26,051 bases of DNA, from positions 1 to 26,051 of the forward strand of contig JBFMEX010000002.1 in assembly GCA_040752215.1 (NCBI GenBank), in the 5' to 3' direction. How positions within the stretch are numbered: the stretch's first letter is position 1; each line of letters opens with the position of its first letter. Source of the stretch: JBFMEX01 sp040752215 (GTDB lineage: Bacteria; Pseudomonadota; Alphaproteobacteria; Rhizobiales; Hyphomicrobiaceae). This document shows, one piece after another, positions 6,385 through 14,036 of the stretch. The position numbers were made by a program, and so were the translations under genes. The notes under the pieces are model-generated. The model was not told the DNA's origin and searched no databases. It worked only from the letters and a program-made list of their open reading frames with translations.

Positions 6385-7868
6385 TTGCTCTCTCCCTGAG
6401 TCGCATCCGCCGGCGATCCCGGCACGGCCGCTGCCGTCGCTGCTTTCAAATATGCGATCAGCGCCGCGCGCTGGCCCGCCTCGGTCATCCTCTGCAGCGG
6501 CATCTTCGAGCCTGGCGTCACCACCTCGGGGCCAAGCTCGAACAGCCGCTCGACCATCTCCGGTGTCCAAACGAAGTCGAGGCCCCTCAGCGCCTCCGAG
6601 TAGGGGTAGCCCGGCACGCTGGCGATGCGCCGCCCGAAGATGCCTGAGAGCGTCGGGCCGGCGCGGTTCCGGCCATCGGGCTCCAGCGTGTGGCACACGC
6701 TGCACTTGCGCGCAAACTGCAGCTCGCCCTCGGCGAGGGGATTGTCGCCACTAGCGCTCTGCTGGAAGCGGCGCGGGTAGGTGCTGTCCACCTGCTCGAA
6801 GGCCTCGCGCGGCGCGATCTGCCAGCGGGTCGCGAAATCGTCGAGGCCGCCGTAGTACATCGCGGTGGCGCCCGGCGCGAAAGCGAGCGCCCACACCGGA
6901 CCATAAGGGTTGGCGTGCTCCTCGATCACCGACCAGTCGCCGATGCGCACGACGCGGACCAGCCCGTCGCCACTGCCGAGCGCGACAAGGCCCGGCTTCT
7001 CGACCTGTGCCAGCGAGAGGATCGGGCGCTCGCAATCGGGGAGTTCGGCGACCACCCTGCCGGTCTCGCCGTCGATCACCTTGGCCGAGCCGTTGAGCGC
7101 ACCGAGCACGAGCCGCTCGCCGCCCGGCAGCCGCGCCAGCACGTTGACGCCCCAGCCGTGCTTGTGCACGAGCCTGACGAGCGAGCCGTCGCCGACCGCG
7201 TAGAGATTGACGGCGCCGTCGTAGCCCGCGGTGTAGAGGCGCTGGCCGTCGGCGGAGAAGGCGACGGCGTTGACGGGACCCTGGTGGCCGGCGATCACCG
7301 GGCCGGCGGAGAGGTGCTCGAGATCCCACAGCCTGGCGGTGCGGTCCCAGCTCGCCGAGGCGGCAAGGCGGCCGTCGGGAGACACGGCGAGCGCAATGAT
7401 CTTGGCGGTGTGTCCCTCGAGGCGGGCCAGGAGCTTGCCCGTCTCCAGATCCCAGAGCGCGATGCGGCCATCGTCGCCGGCGGCGAGCGCGCGCCTGGCA
7501 CCGGGCAGGAAGGCGACCGCATTGACGGCACCATCATGCTCGGCGAGGCGGTTCAAGAGCCGAGGTTCGGTGCCGGACAGGTCCCACGCCATCATCGCGT
7601 AGTCGAAGCTGCCGGTGAGTGCGCGCGAGGAGTCCGGGTCGACGGCAATGGCCTTGATCGGCCCGCCGTGGCCGACGAGATTGCCGGCGTGCGACTTGCG
7701 CGTCTCGGCTGCGGCGGACGGCTGCGCACCTGGCGCCGCGGTGCCAGGACCGCGCGTCGGCTCGCCCGCTTGCGCTTGTGCAACAGCGAGATGACAGACG
7801 GCGACAAGCAGGACCGCAAGCCGACGCGGCCCTCCGACACTGCGATGACCTGGGCACCGGTCCAGCAT
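6381..7868 (-). CDS. Secreted WD40 beta-propeller fused to cytochrome c
   Basis: This 495-residue protein has a signal peptide (about residues 1-33, MLDRCPGHRSVGGPRRLAVLL then VAVCHLAVAQA). Seven WD40-like blades follow from about 60 to 355; clear blade elements include LVGHGGPIKAIAVDPD, LAEHDGAVNAVAF, RIALWDLETGKLL, TARLWDLEHL and IAGHQGPVNAVAF. The C-terminal domain (about 380-477) is a class I cytochrome c with heme site C389-S-V-C392-H393 and probable axial Met456 in SKMPLQRM. The start at 7868 fits the signal peptide and a GAGG upstream. It lies 31 nt after the cytochrome b subunit gene and overlaps the 41-aa peptide gene. It should act in the periplasm. An obvious role is to accept electrons from FDH or its cytochrome b, with the propeller as docking surface; that is inference. 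Such fusions are uncommon among FDH partners. Confidence 0.85.
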   Translation of the reverse strand: MLDRCPGHRSVGGPRRLAVLLVAVCHLAVAQAQAGEPTRGPGTAAPGAQPSAAAETRKSHAGNLVGHGGPIKAIAVDPDSSRALTGSFDYAMMAWDLSGTEPRLLNRLAEHDGAVNAVAFLPGARRALAAGDDGRIALWDLETGKLLARLEGHTAKIIALAVSPDGRLAASASWDRTARLWDLEHLSAGPVIAGHQGPVNAVAFSADGQRLYTAGYDGAVNLYAVGDGSLVRLVHKHGWGVNVLARLPGGERLVLGALNGSAKVIDGETGRVVAELPDCERPILSLAQVEKPGLVALGSGDGLVRVVRIGDWSVIEEHANPYGPVWALAFAPGATAMYYGGLDDFATRWQIAPREAFEQVDSTYPRRFQQSASGDNPLAEGELQFARKCSVCHTLEPDGRNRAGPTLSGIFGRRIASVPGYPYSEALRGLDFVWTPEMVERLFELGPEVVTPGSKMPLQRMTEAGQRAALIAYLKAATAAAVPGSPADATQGESK

Positions 7869-7899
7869 CGACCCTCGTGATCCGGCGATCGGGTGTTGC

Positions 7900-9057
7900 C
7901 TATTCCGCGGCCTGGATGCGAGCTCGAGGCGCCTCGCGCTCCCTGGCCAGCTCCTCCTCGACCCACAGCCCATGGTGCTCCTTGGCCCAGTTCAAGTCCA
8001 CCTCGCCGGAGCCCATGGCAGCGAACGCGCCTTGCATGCCGATGGTGCCGATGTAGATGTGGCCGAGAATGATGCACGCGAGCACGAGCGCCGCGATGCC
8101 GTGCCAAGTGGCGGCGAGCTGCATCTCCTGCAGCGGCGTCAGCTCGGTCGGCACCGGCAGGCCGGCCGCAGCGAGAAGCGCCATCGACTTGGCGACGACG
8201 TTGGTCTCGAAGGGAAACATCAAGGCGATCCCGGTGACCGAGAGCACCACACCGCCAAGCATCACCAGCCAGAACAAGATCTTCTGACCGGCGTTGAACT
8301 TCCGCGCCGGCGGGTGGGAATGGCGTGAGAGCAGGCCGCCGAGCTTGATGAGCCAGACGACGTCGTGGCGGTTCGGAAAATTGTGCCGGAGCCACATCAG
8401 GAAGGTGAGCACAAGTCCGGCCATGAACGCGAACGCCACGTAGTTGTGCACCAGCTTGGCCCAGCCCGACAGCGCCGCGAACGTCTCCTTGCCGATCAGC
8501 GGCATCACCAGCGCACGCCCGTAGAGGACGTTGAGGCCGGTCAGCGCGAGCGCGATGAACGAGATCGCCAGCAGCCAGTGGCCGGTCCGCTCGAGGTCGC
8601 CGAAGCGGGTGATGGTGCGGCCAGAGAGGCCGTGCTCGACGCGGATGCGCCCGCGCAGGAAAAAGAACAGCGCCAGCGCGACGAGCGTGGCGCCGAGCGC
8701 ATAGGCACCGTACTGCGGCAGCAGGCCGGTTCGCAGGTTGCGCCACTCCTCGCCGTCGGCCTGGATCAGCAGACCCGACTTCTTGTCCGGGATCGAGACG
8801 GTGCCCTGCATGCTCTGGCGCAGCTTCTTCCACATCTCGATGTCGTAGTTGCCGCTGCGCAGAGCCTCCGCCCCGACGCCGGCACCGGGCTGGCCGGAGG
8901 AAACCGCGCTCGATGGGGGGCGCACACTGGAGCCCGATTGGGCCGTGGCCGGCCCGCCGGCCGCGAGCAGCGCCAGAGCCAGGAGACCGAGCGCCGTGAT
9001 CGCCGCAGTGAAAGGCCACGCCGGAAGCCTCCGGCCGAAAATCGTCGTCAACGCCAT
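7900..9057 (-). CDS. fdh3C: Formate dehydrogenase gamma subunit (cytochrome b)
   Basis: This 385-residue integral membrane subunit anchors FDH and carries electrons through heme b toward quinone. An N-terminal hydrophobic segment (about 17-35, ending ATAQSG) looks like a signal peptide. A periplasmic extension (about 41-112) contains VSIPDKKSGLLIQADGEEWR, usual in this FDH gamma type and absent from the shorter E. coli FdnI. Membrane helices follow at roughly 115-135, 158-180, 200-224, 258-280 and 316-340. Candidate heme ligands are H160, H204, H319 and H333. The C-terminal tail (351-385) is charged and cytoplasmic. A GGGAGG site lies 5 nt before the ATG. It sits between the small lipoprotein and the WD40-cytochrome c genes. 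It is related to FdnI/FdoI; the symbol follows the FDH3 naming used in Methylobacterium. Confidence 0.92.
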   Translation of the reverse strand: MALTTIFGRRLPAWPFTAAITALGLLALALLAAGGPATAQSGSSVRPPSSAVSSGQPGAGVGAEALRSGNYDIEMWKKLRQSMQGTVSIPDKKSGLLIQADGEEWRNLRTGLLPQYGAYALGATLVALALFFFLRGRIRVEHGLSGRTITRFGDLERTGHWLLAISFIALALTGLNVLYGRALVMPLIGKETFAALSGWAKLVHNYVAFAFMAGLVLTFLMWLRHNFPNRHDVVWLIKLGGLLSRHSHPPARKFNAGQKILFWLVMLGGVVLSVTGIALMFPFETNVVAKSMALLAAAGLPVPTELTPLQEMQLAATWHGIAALVLACIILGHIYIGTIGMQGAFAAMGSGEVDLNWAKEHHGLWVEEELAREREAPRARIQAAE

Positions 9058-9203
9058 CGCAACCTCCCGAGTGCGCCGGCTTGTTCCGCCGGCTGCCTGT
9101 CGTTACGCCATCGGCCGTCGATGCGATCGCTCGCGCGTCTGCTCCTTCACCCTCTACACGTGGCAAGCCCGTCCCGGCCGGAGACGGGGCATCTGGTGCT
9201 CGA

Positions 9204-9389
9204 CTACCTCTGCTGCGCCGCGCGCTCGGCGAGGCCTTTGCGCTGCTCCTCTGTCAATGCCTCGTCCGTCTCGCCCTTGTAGACGCCCGGCTCCAGCTGC
9301 AACGGACGGCCGGAGCGGACATCGCCGCATCCGGCCATCGTCAGCACGACACCGAAGACACCGACCAGCGCCGCATTCCGCATCGTCAT
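9204..9389 (-). CDS. Small putative lipoprotein between FDH subunit genes
   Basis: The 61-residue product MTMRNAALVGVFGVVLTMAG then C has a short signal peptide with a lipobox-like LTMAGC (Cys21), followed by about 40 polar residues (GDVRSGRPLQLEPGVYKGE, then ALTEEQRKGLAERAAQQR). The start at 9389 is chosen because GGAGG lies 7 nt upstream; an in-frame ATG at 9425 lacks such a site. The lipobox position -3 is Met, which is not ideal, so processing is likely but not certain. The sequence PLQLEPGVYKGE recalls small proteins encoded beside c-type cytochrome or FDH genes, but I cannot name a family. It lies between the beta and gamma subunit genes, with two hairpins upstream and 146 nt downstream. 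It may be a periplasmic assembly or accessory subunit. Confidence 0.65.
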   Translation of the reverse strand: MTMRNAALVGVFGVVLTMAGCGDVRSGRPLQLEPGVYKGETDEALTEEQRKGLAERAAQQR

Positions 9390-9452
9390 CAACGATCCTC
9401 CCATGCCCGCAATCGGCCCGGCCAAGCCGCGCTCGGGCCGCCATCACGACAC

Positions 9453-9515
9453 GGGGCGGCACCAGGGCCGCCCCGCCGATCTCGCCCATGCTCGCGGTGG
9501 GACGCGTGGCGTCCC
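9453..9515 (-). other. Two hairpins between FDH beta and lipoprotein genes
   Basis: The space between the beta subunit stop (9525) and the lipoprotein start (9389) has two perfect stems. One is gggacg/cgtccc at 9499-9515 with a 5-nt loop. The other is ggggcggc/gccgcccc at 9453-9474 with a 6-nt loop. Neither has a U-run in the direction of transcription, so they are better candidates for mRNA processing or stability elements that set subunit ratios than for terminators. Confidence 0.4.
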
Positions 9516-9524
9516 TGCGCGCAC

Positions 9525-10118
9525 TCAGCCCTGCGGGCCCGGATAGGCCTTGCCCCAGCCCCAGGCGCCGGAGCCGAAGCCGCGCGAGACCACCCGCTGC
9601 CGATAAATATCGGACACGACGTCGCCGTCGCCAGCGAGCAGCGCCTTCGTCGAGCACATCTCCGCGCACAAGGGCAGCTTGCCCTCGGCAAGCCGATTGC
9701 GGCCGTACTTCTTGAACTCGGCCTCGGAGTTGTTCTTCTCCGGACCGCCGGCGCAGAAGGTGCACTTGTCCATCTTGCCGCGGCTGCCGAAGTTCGACGC
9801 CTGCGGATACTGCGGAGCGCCGAACGGACAGGCGTAGAAGCAGTAGCCGCAGCCGATGCAGATATCCTTGTTGTGCAGCACCACGCCTTCCGAGGTCTGG
9901 TAGAAGCAATCGACCGGGCAGACGGCCATGCACGGCGCATCCGAGCAGTGCATGCAGGCGACCGAGATCGAGCGCTCGCCCGGCTTGCCGTCGTTGATGG
10001 TGACGACGCGGCGGCGGTTCACGCCCCACGGCACCTCGTGCTCGTTCTTACAGGCGGTGACGCAGGCGTTGCACTCGATGCAGCGCTCCGAGTCGCAGAG
10101 GAACTTCATACGTGCCAT
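9525..10118 (-). CDS. fdh3B: Formate dehydrogenase beta subunit, four [4Fe-4S] clusters
   Basis: This 197-residue electron-transfer subunit passes electrons from the catalytic subunit to the membrane cytochrome b. Sixteen cysteines form four ferredoxin-type groups: C13-C16-C19-C23 (CIECNACVTAC); C55-C58-C63-C67 (CMHCSDAPCMAVC); a third in ICIGCGYCFYACPFGAPQYP; and a fourth split between MDKCTFC and LPLCAEMC. This matches FdnH/FdoH-type subunits, but the protein is about 95 residues shorter than E. coli FdnH and lacks its C-terminal membrane helix. That is the hallmark of the FDH3 beta type. There is no Tat signal of its own, so it is presumably carried across the membrane with the catalytic subunit. 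Its ATG lies 3 nt after the alpha subunit stop, so translation is tightly linked. Confidence 0.95.
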   Translation of the reverse strand: MARMKFLCDSERCIECNACVTACKNEHEVPWGVNRRRVVTINDGKPGERSISVACMHCSDAPCMAVCPVDCFYQTSEGVVLHNKDICIGCGYCFYACPFGAPQYPQASNFGSRGKMDKCTFCAGGPEKNNSEAEFKKYGRNRLAEGKLPLCAEMCSTKALLAGDGDVVSDIYRQRVVSRGFGSGAWGWGKAYPGPQG

Positions 10119-10121
10119 GGC

Positions 10122-13073
10122 TCAAGCCCTCCAGATCTTGCAGAGCGTCGTCTTGGTTTCCTGCATCTGGGTGACGCTGTCGTACCCATAGGTCTGCGCG
10201 GTGTTGGTCGCCTCACCGAGCACATAGGGGTCGGCGCCCTCGGGGTACTTGCCCCTGAGATCCTGGCCCTGGAAGTGCCCGCCGAAGTGGAACGGCATGA
10301 ACGCCACGCCCTTGGCCACCCGCTCGGTGACCATCGCCATGACCTTCACCTTGCCTTTCTCGGGACCCTCGACCCAGACTTGCGCTCCGTCGCGAATGCC
10401 GAGGTTGTTGGCATCGGTCGGGTTGATCTCCACGAACATGTTCTGCTGGAGCTCGGCGAGCCACGGGTTGGACCGGGTCTCGTCGCCTCCGCCCTCGTAC
10501 TCGACCAGCCGGCCGGAGGTGAGGACGATCGGGTACTCCTTCGGAACATTGTTGGCGATCGCCGCCTTCTGCACCTTCTCGTACAGCACCGGCAGCCGGT
10601 TCATTTTGCGATCCGTGTGGGTCGGGTACTTGGCGACCAGCTCCGGGCTCGGGCTGTACAGCGGCTCACGATGCAGCGGGACCGGATCGGGGAAGTTCCA
10701 CACCACCGCGCGCGCCTTGGCATTGCCGAACGGCGCAATGCCGTGGGCCAGCGCGACACGGATCAGGCCGCCCGACGGATCAACCTTCCAGTTGACGCCG
10801 TCGATCTTCTCGCCGCCGATCTTCTGGATCGCCGCCATCTCGTCGGCCGTCAGGTCCTTGTCGAAGCCGAGCTTGCGGATCATGCCGAAGGTGACCTCGG
10901 GGTAACCGTCCTTGATCTCGGACCCCTCGGGCCAGCTCTCGACCGCCAGCATGTTGTCGGCGTCCTTGTCACCCTTCGCCCACTTCTCCGGCGCAGTGAC
11001 GCCGAAGTTGGCGCGGAAGCAGAGGCCGCCGTCCTGGACGTGCTTCGAGGTGTCGTAGAGGTTCGGCGTACCGGGGTGGCCGATCTTGCCGTTGCTCATC
11101 TTCATGTCCGGGTTGCCCCAGCATGGCCACGGCAGACCGAAGTAGTCGCCGTCGCACGGGCCGCCGTTGGCCTTCAGCGTCACCTTGTCGAAGGTATGCT
11201 GGTTGGCCATGTGCAGCTTCAACCGCTCGGGGCTTTGGCCGGTGTAGCCGATGGTCCACATGCCGCGGTTGAACTCACGCGTGATGTCCTCGACCACCGG
11301 CTCGGTCTTCTCAACCTTGATGCTCTTGAACATCTCCTTGTCGAAGCCGAACTTCCTGGCGAACAGATACATGATCTCATGATCTGTCTTGCACTCGAAG
11401 AACGGCTCGAACACCTTCTCGCGCCACTGCAGCGAGCGGTTGGACGCGGTGACCGAGCCCGAGGTCTCGAACTGCGTCGCCGCCGGCAGCAGATAGACGC
11501 CGTCGGTGCGGTCGTGCATCACGGCGGTGACTGTCGGATAAGGATCGATGACGACCAAGAGGTCGAGCTTCTTCATCGCCTTCTGCATCTCCGGCCCGCG
11601 CGTCTGCGAGTTCGGAGCGTGACCCCAGTACACCATCGCCTTGATGTGGTCGGGCTGCTCGAAGTTCTCCTTGGCCTCGAGGACGCCGTCGATCCAGCGG
11701 CTGACCGGAACGCCGGCCGCCTCCATCAGCTTCTTGTCCTTGAAGCGGCCGAGCAGGTAGTCGTAGGGGACGCCCCAAACGCGCGCCCAGTGCTTCCACG
11801 AGCCTTCGGCGAGGCCGTAGTAGCCGGGGAGCGAATCGCAGGTGACACCCAGATCGGTGGCGCCCTGCACGTTGTCATGGCCGCGGAAGATGTTGGTGCC
11901 GCCGCCGGCGACGCCCATGTTGCCGAGCATGAGCTGCAGGTTGCAGTACGCGCGCACGTTGGCGTTGCCAATCGTGTGCTGGGTGCCGCCCATACACCAG
12001 ATGACCGTGCCGGGCTTGTTAGTGGCGAGAGTCTTGGCGACTCGGTGGAGCTGGGAGCCGGGCACGCCGGTAACCTTCTCGACCTCCTCCGGCGTCCACT
12101 TCTTGACCTCCTCGCGCACCTTGTCCATGCCCCACACGCGCTTGCGCAGGAACTCCTTGTCCTCCCAGCCGTTCTCGACGAGATGCCACATGATACCCCA
12201 GATCAGCGCGACATCGGTGCCGGGGCGGAAGCGGACGTACTCGCTCGCGTGCGCGGCGGTGCGCGTGAAGCGCGGATCGCACACGATCAGCGGCGCATTG
12301 TTCTGCTCCTTGGCCTTGAGGATGTGCTGGAGCGAGACCGGATGCGCTTCGGCCGGGTTGCCGCCGATCAGGAAGATCGCCTTCGACTTCAGGATGTCGT
12401 TGTAGGAGTTGGTCATCGCGCCGTACCCCCACGTGTTCGCGACGCCGGCGACCGTGGTGGAGTGACAGATGCGCGCCTGATGGTCGATGTTGTTGGTGCC
12501 CCAGAAGGCGGCGAACTTGCGGATCAGGTAGCACTGCTCGTTGGAGTGTTTGGCCGAGCCGAGCCAGTAGACCGAGTCGGGGCCGCTCTTCTCGCGGATC
12601 TCGAGCATCTTGTCGCCGAGCTCGTTGATCGCCTGCTCCCAGCCGATGCGGGTCCACTTTCCGCCGACGAGCTTCATCGGGTACTTGAGCCGGCGATCAC
12701 CGTGTGCGTGCTCGCGCACCGCCGCACCCTTGGCGCAGTGGGCGCCGAGATTGAACGGGCTGTCCCAGCCCGGCTCCTGACCGACCCAAACGCCGTTCTG
12801 CACCTCGGCGATCACCGTGCAACCGACCGAGCAATGGGTGCAGATCGTCTTTTTGATCTCCATCTTGGCGCCGGCAGCCGCTGTCGGCGCCGCTGCCTCG
12901 GCCTTTTGCACGCGACCGCCGGCGAGGGCAGTCGCTGCAGCGATGCCGCCGACCGCGAGGCCGGAGTTCCTGAGGAACGAGCGCCGGTCGATGGTGCCGG
13001 ACTCGGTCTGCGCCGCGGCGGCGATCGCGAGCCGGCCGCCCTGCGCCGTGCCGCTGGCCTTCTTCTTCAGCAT
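10122..13073 (-). CDS. fdh3A: Formate dehydrogenase catalytic alpha subunit (Mo/W-bisPGD)
   Basis: This 983-residue molybdopterin oxidoreductase oxidises formate to CO2. A Tat signal spans about residues 28-60 (DRRSFLRNSGLAVGG). The [4Fe-4S] ligands are C78, C81, C85 and C113 (CTHCSVGC...HCAKG). The metal ligand is Cys203 in QARICHSTTVAG, followed by the catalytic His204. E. coli FdnG has selenocysteine at this position; here it is TGC, so the enzyme is selenium-independent. The GAMTNSYNDI and GGNPAEAHPVSLQHI motifs bind the pterin, and the C-terminal molybdopterin-dinucleotide-binding domain (about 870-983) includes GRLVEYEGGGDETRSNPW. Length is close to FdnG (1015). GGGAG lies 7 nt upstream of the ATG. 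It is exported as a folded complex with the beta subunit and probably needs the TorD-like chaperone and MoaA-dependent cofactor encoded nearby. The metal (Mo or W) cannot be read from sequence. Confidence 0.96.
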   Translation of the reverse strand: MLKKKASGTAQGGRLAIAAAAQTESGTIDRRSFLRNSGLAVGGIAAATALAGGRVQKAEAAAPTAAAGAKMEIKKTICTHCSVGCTVIAEVQNGVWVGQEPGWDSPFNLGAHCAKGAAVREHAHGDRRLKYPMKLVGGKWTRIGWEQAINELGDKMLEIREKSGPDSVYWLGSAKHSNEQCYLIRKFAAFWGTNNIDHQARICHSTTVAGVANTWGYGAMTNSYNDILKSKAIFLIGGNPAEAHPVSLQHILKAKEQNNAPLIVCDPRFTRTAAHASEYVRFRPGTDVALIWGIMWHLVENGWEDKEFLRKRVWGMDKVREEVKKWTPEEVEKVTGVPGSQLHRVAKTLATNKPGTVIWCMGGTQHTIGNANVRAYCNLQLMLGNMGVAGGGTNIFRGHDNVQGATDLGVTCDSLPGYYGLAEGSWKHWARVWGVPYDYLLGRFKDKKLMEAAGVPVSRWIDGVLEAKENFEQPDHIKAMVYWGHAPNSQTRGPEMQKAMKKLDLLVVIDPYPTVTAVMHDRTDGVYLLPAATQFETSGSVTASNRSLQWREKVFEPFFECKTDHEIMYLFARKFGFDKEMFKSIKVEKTEPVVEDITREFNRGMWTIGYTGQSPERLKLHMANQHTFDKVTLKANGGPCDGDYFGLPWPCWGNPDMKMSNGKIGHPGTPNLYDTSKHVQDGGLCFRANFGVTAPEKWAKGDKDADNMLAVESWPEGSEIKDGYPEVTFGMIRKLGFDKDLTADEMAAIQKIGGEKIDGVNWKVDPSGGLIRVALAHGIAPFGNAKARAVVWNFPDPVPLHREPLYSPSPELVAKYPTHTDRKMNRLPVLYEKVQKAAIANNVPKEYPIVLTSGRLVEYEGGGDETRSNPWLAELQQNMFVEINPTDANNLGIRDGAQVWVEGPEKGKVKVMAMVTERVAKGVAFMPFHFGGHFQGQDLRGKYPEGADPYVLGEATNTAQTYGYDSVTQMQETKTTLCKIWRA

Positions 13074-13096
13074 GTCGTCTCTCCCACTCGGCTGTT

Positions 13097-13138
13097 GGCA
13101 CCTGTCGGCGATCCCGCCTCAGCGGGCGCCGCGGTGCC
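13097..13138 (-). other. Long intercistronic hairpin upstream of the FDH alpha gene
   Basis: Nested inverted repeats fold most of the gap between the 66-aa Tat protein and the alpha subunit gene: ggcacc/ggtgcc (13097-13102, 13133-13138), cggcg/cgccg (13106-13110, 13127-13131) and cccgc/gcggg (13113-13117, 13122-13126), with a 4-nt loop. No U-run follows. It could protect or process the alpha mRNA or partly attenuate transcription. Confidence 0.45.
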
Positions 13139-13151
13139 GGGCCTCGGTTGA

Positions 13152-13352
13152 TCAGAAGAACTTCGCGAGCTCGTAGTAGCGCTTGACGTGGTCCGTCTCG
13201 CGATAGAGCGCGTCGGCCGGCCGTGCTTTGGCATTGGCCTCGCCGGTGGCGGCGTCGGCGACGAGCGCGGCACCGCCGGAGACGGCACCGAGGCCCGCGA
13301 GCTTGAGGAAGCTGCGGCGGTCGGCGATCGCCTTCTTGTCCTTCTCGTCCAT
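13152..13352 (-). CDS. Formate dehydrogenase region Tat-signal protein
   Basis: This complete 66-residue protein, MDEKDKKAIADRRSFLKLAG..., is the family described as 'formate dehydrogenase region TAT target' (TIGR02811). Residues 11-20 give the twin-arginine motif DRRSFLKLAG, followed by a weakly hydrophobic Ala/Gly stretch to about residue 40. The last 20 residues (RPADALYRETDHVKRYYELA) are the conserved mature part, a short amphipathic helix. It is almost all signal peptide. A very strong ribosome-binding site (AAAGGAGGA) precedes the ATG, suggesting high expression. It lies between the chaperone and catalytic subunit genes. Its role is unknown; a Tat-exported small subunit, or a partner that occupies the Tat proofreading chaperone, are possibilities. 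Confidence 0.92.
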   Translation of the reverse strand: MDEKDKKAIADRRSFLKLAGLGAVSGGAALVADAATGEANAKARPADALYRETDHVKRYYELAKFF

Positions 13353-13415
13353 CTCTTCTCCTCCTTTGCGTCGCCCCGCCGGGGGGCGCTTTAGACTGCA
13401 ATCCCTTACCTGCGC

Positions 13416-14036
13416 TCAAATCATCCTGAACGCGCGCTCCTCGATGTTGAGGAAAGCCTGCCCGACCGCGCCCAGCGCGGCATAGAACGGCGATATCGCG
13501 TTACCGGCGAGATCGCGGAAGAAGTGCGGCGCCCAAGAGCCGATGTGCTCGGCGTAGAACAGCTTCTGCTCGGCGAGGCTCATCGGAGCGCCGAAGCCTC
13601 CGGTGATGAAGCCTGCCATCATCTCGGCGAGCGAGGCGATGTGGTCCTCCGGCTCGGCAACGCCATCCTCGCGCGCGATTCCGCGCTCGGCCATGACCTG
13701 GCGCAACCTGGCGAGCGGCTTCTCGTTGAGGAACCCGGTCAGGTAGTAGGAGCCGAACGGAACCAGCTGCCCGCGGCCGAGGCCGACGAACAGCTCGTGA
13801 TACTGCTCCGAAAGGCGATCGAGATCGCTGGCGCGGGCGGTGGTGACCAAGCTGTTGATGGCCCGGCCGAGCGGCGCGTCGTCGCCGACGAGGGCCGCGG
13901 CGGTGGCGAGCGAAGCCTGCGTCGGCGGTCCGTCCAGATAGCGCGCGAGGAGCAGGTACAGCTGGGCGCGCAACATATCCTCGGGCGCAATGCTCCCGCC
14001 ACTCTGTGCCGCGTTTCCTGGGTCAGCGCGTGTCAC
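13416..14036 (-). CDS. TorD/DmsD-family molecular chaperone for FDH
   Basis: This 206-residue all-helical cytoplasmic chaperone is of the TorD family, which binds Tat signal peptides and apo-molybdoenzymes and assists cofactor insertion before export. Family hallmarks are LYLLLARYLDGPP near residue 30, the EPEDH motif (VAEPEDHIASLAEMMAGF near residue 122), FYAEHIGSW near residue 155, and a C-terminal helix with FLNIEERAF. The GTG at 14036 is chosen because GGGAGG lies 7 nt upstream; the upstream in-frame extension to 14108 has no such site and lies in the leader. It is the first gene of the leftward FDH operon, just before the two Tat substrates, so they are its likely clients. The gap to the next gene is 63 nt and holds a 6-bp GC hairpin (13372-13388). 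Confidence 0.9.
   Translation of the reverse strand: MTRADPGNAAQSGGSIAPEDMLRAQLYLLLARYLDGPPTQASLATAAALVGDDAPLGRAINSLVTTARASDLDRLSEQYHELFVGLGRGQLVPFGSYYLTGFLNEKPLARLRQVMAERGIAREDGVAEPEDHIASLAEMMAGFITGGFGAPMSLAEQKLFYAEHIGSWAPHFFRDLAGNAISPFYAALGAVGQAFLNIEERAFRMI

Noticed and set aside
12463..12468. Selenocysteine at the FDH metal-ligand position.
   Set aside because: The codon is TGC for Cys203, with no in-frame TGA, so no recoding is needed.
9081..13151. A 1,356-codon open frame on the plus strand opposite the FDH alpha and beta genes.
   Set aside because: Its protein is Arg/His/Leu/Asp-rich with no domain, and it is the antisense of two unmistakable FDH genes. Long antisense frames are expected in high-GC coding DNA.
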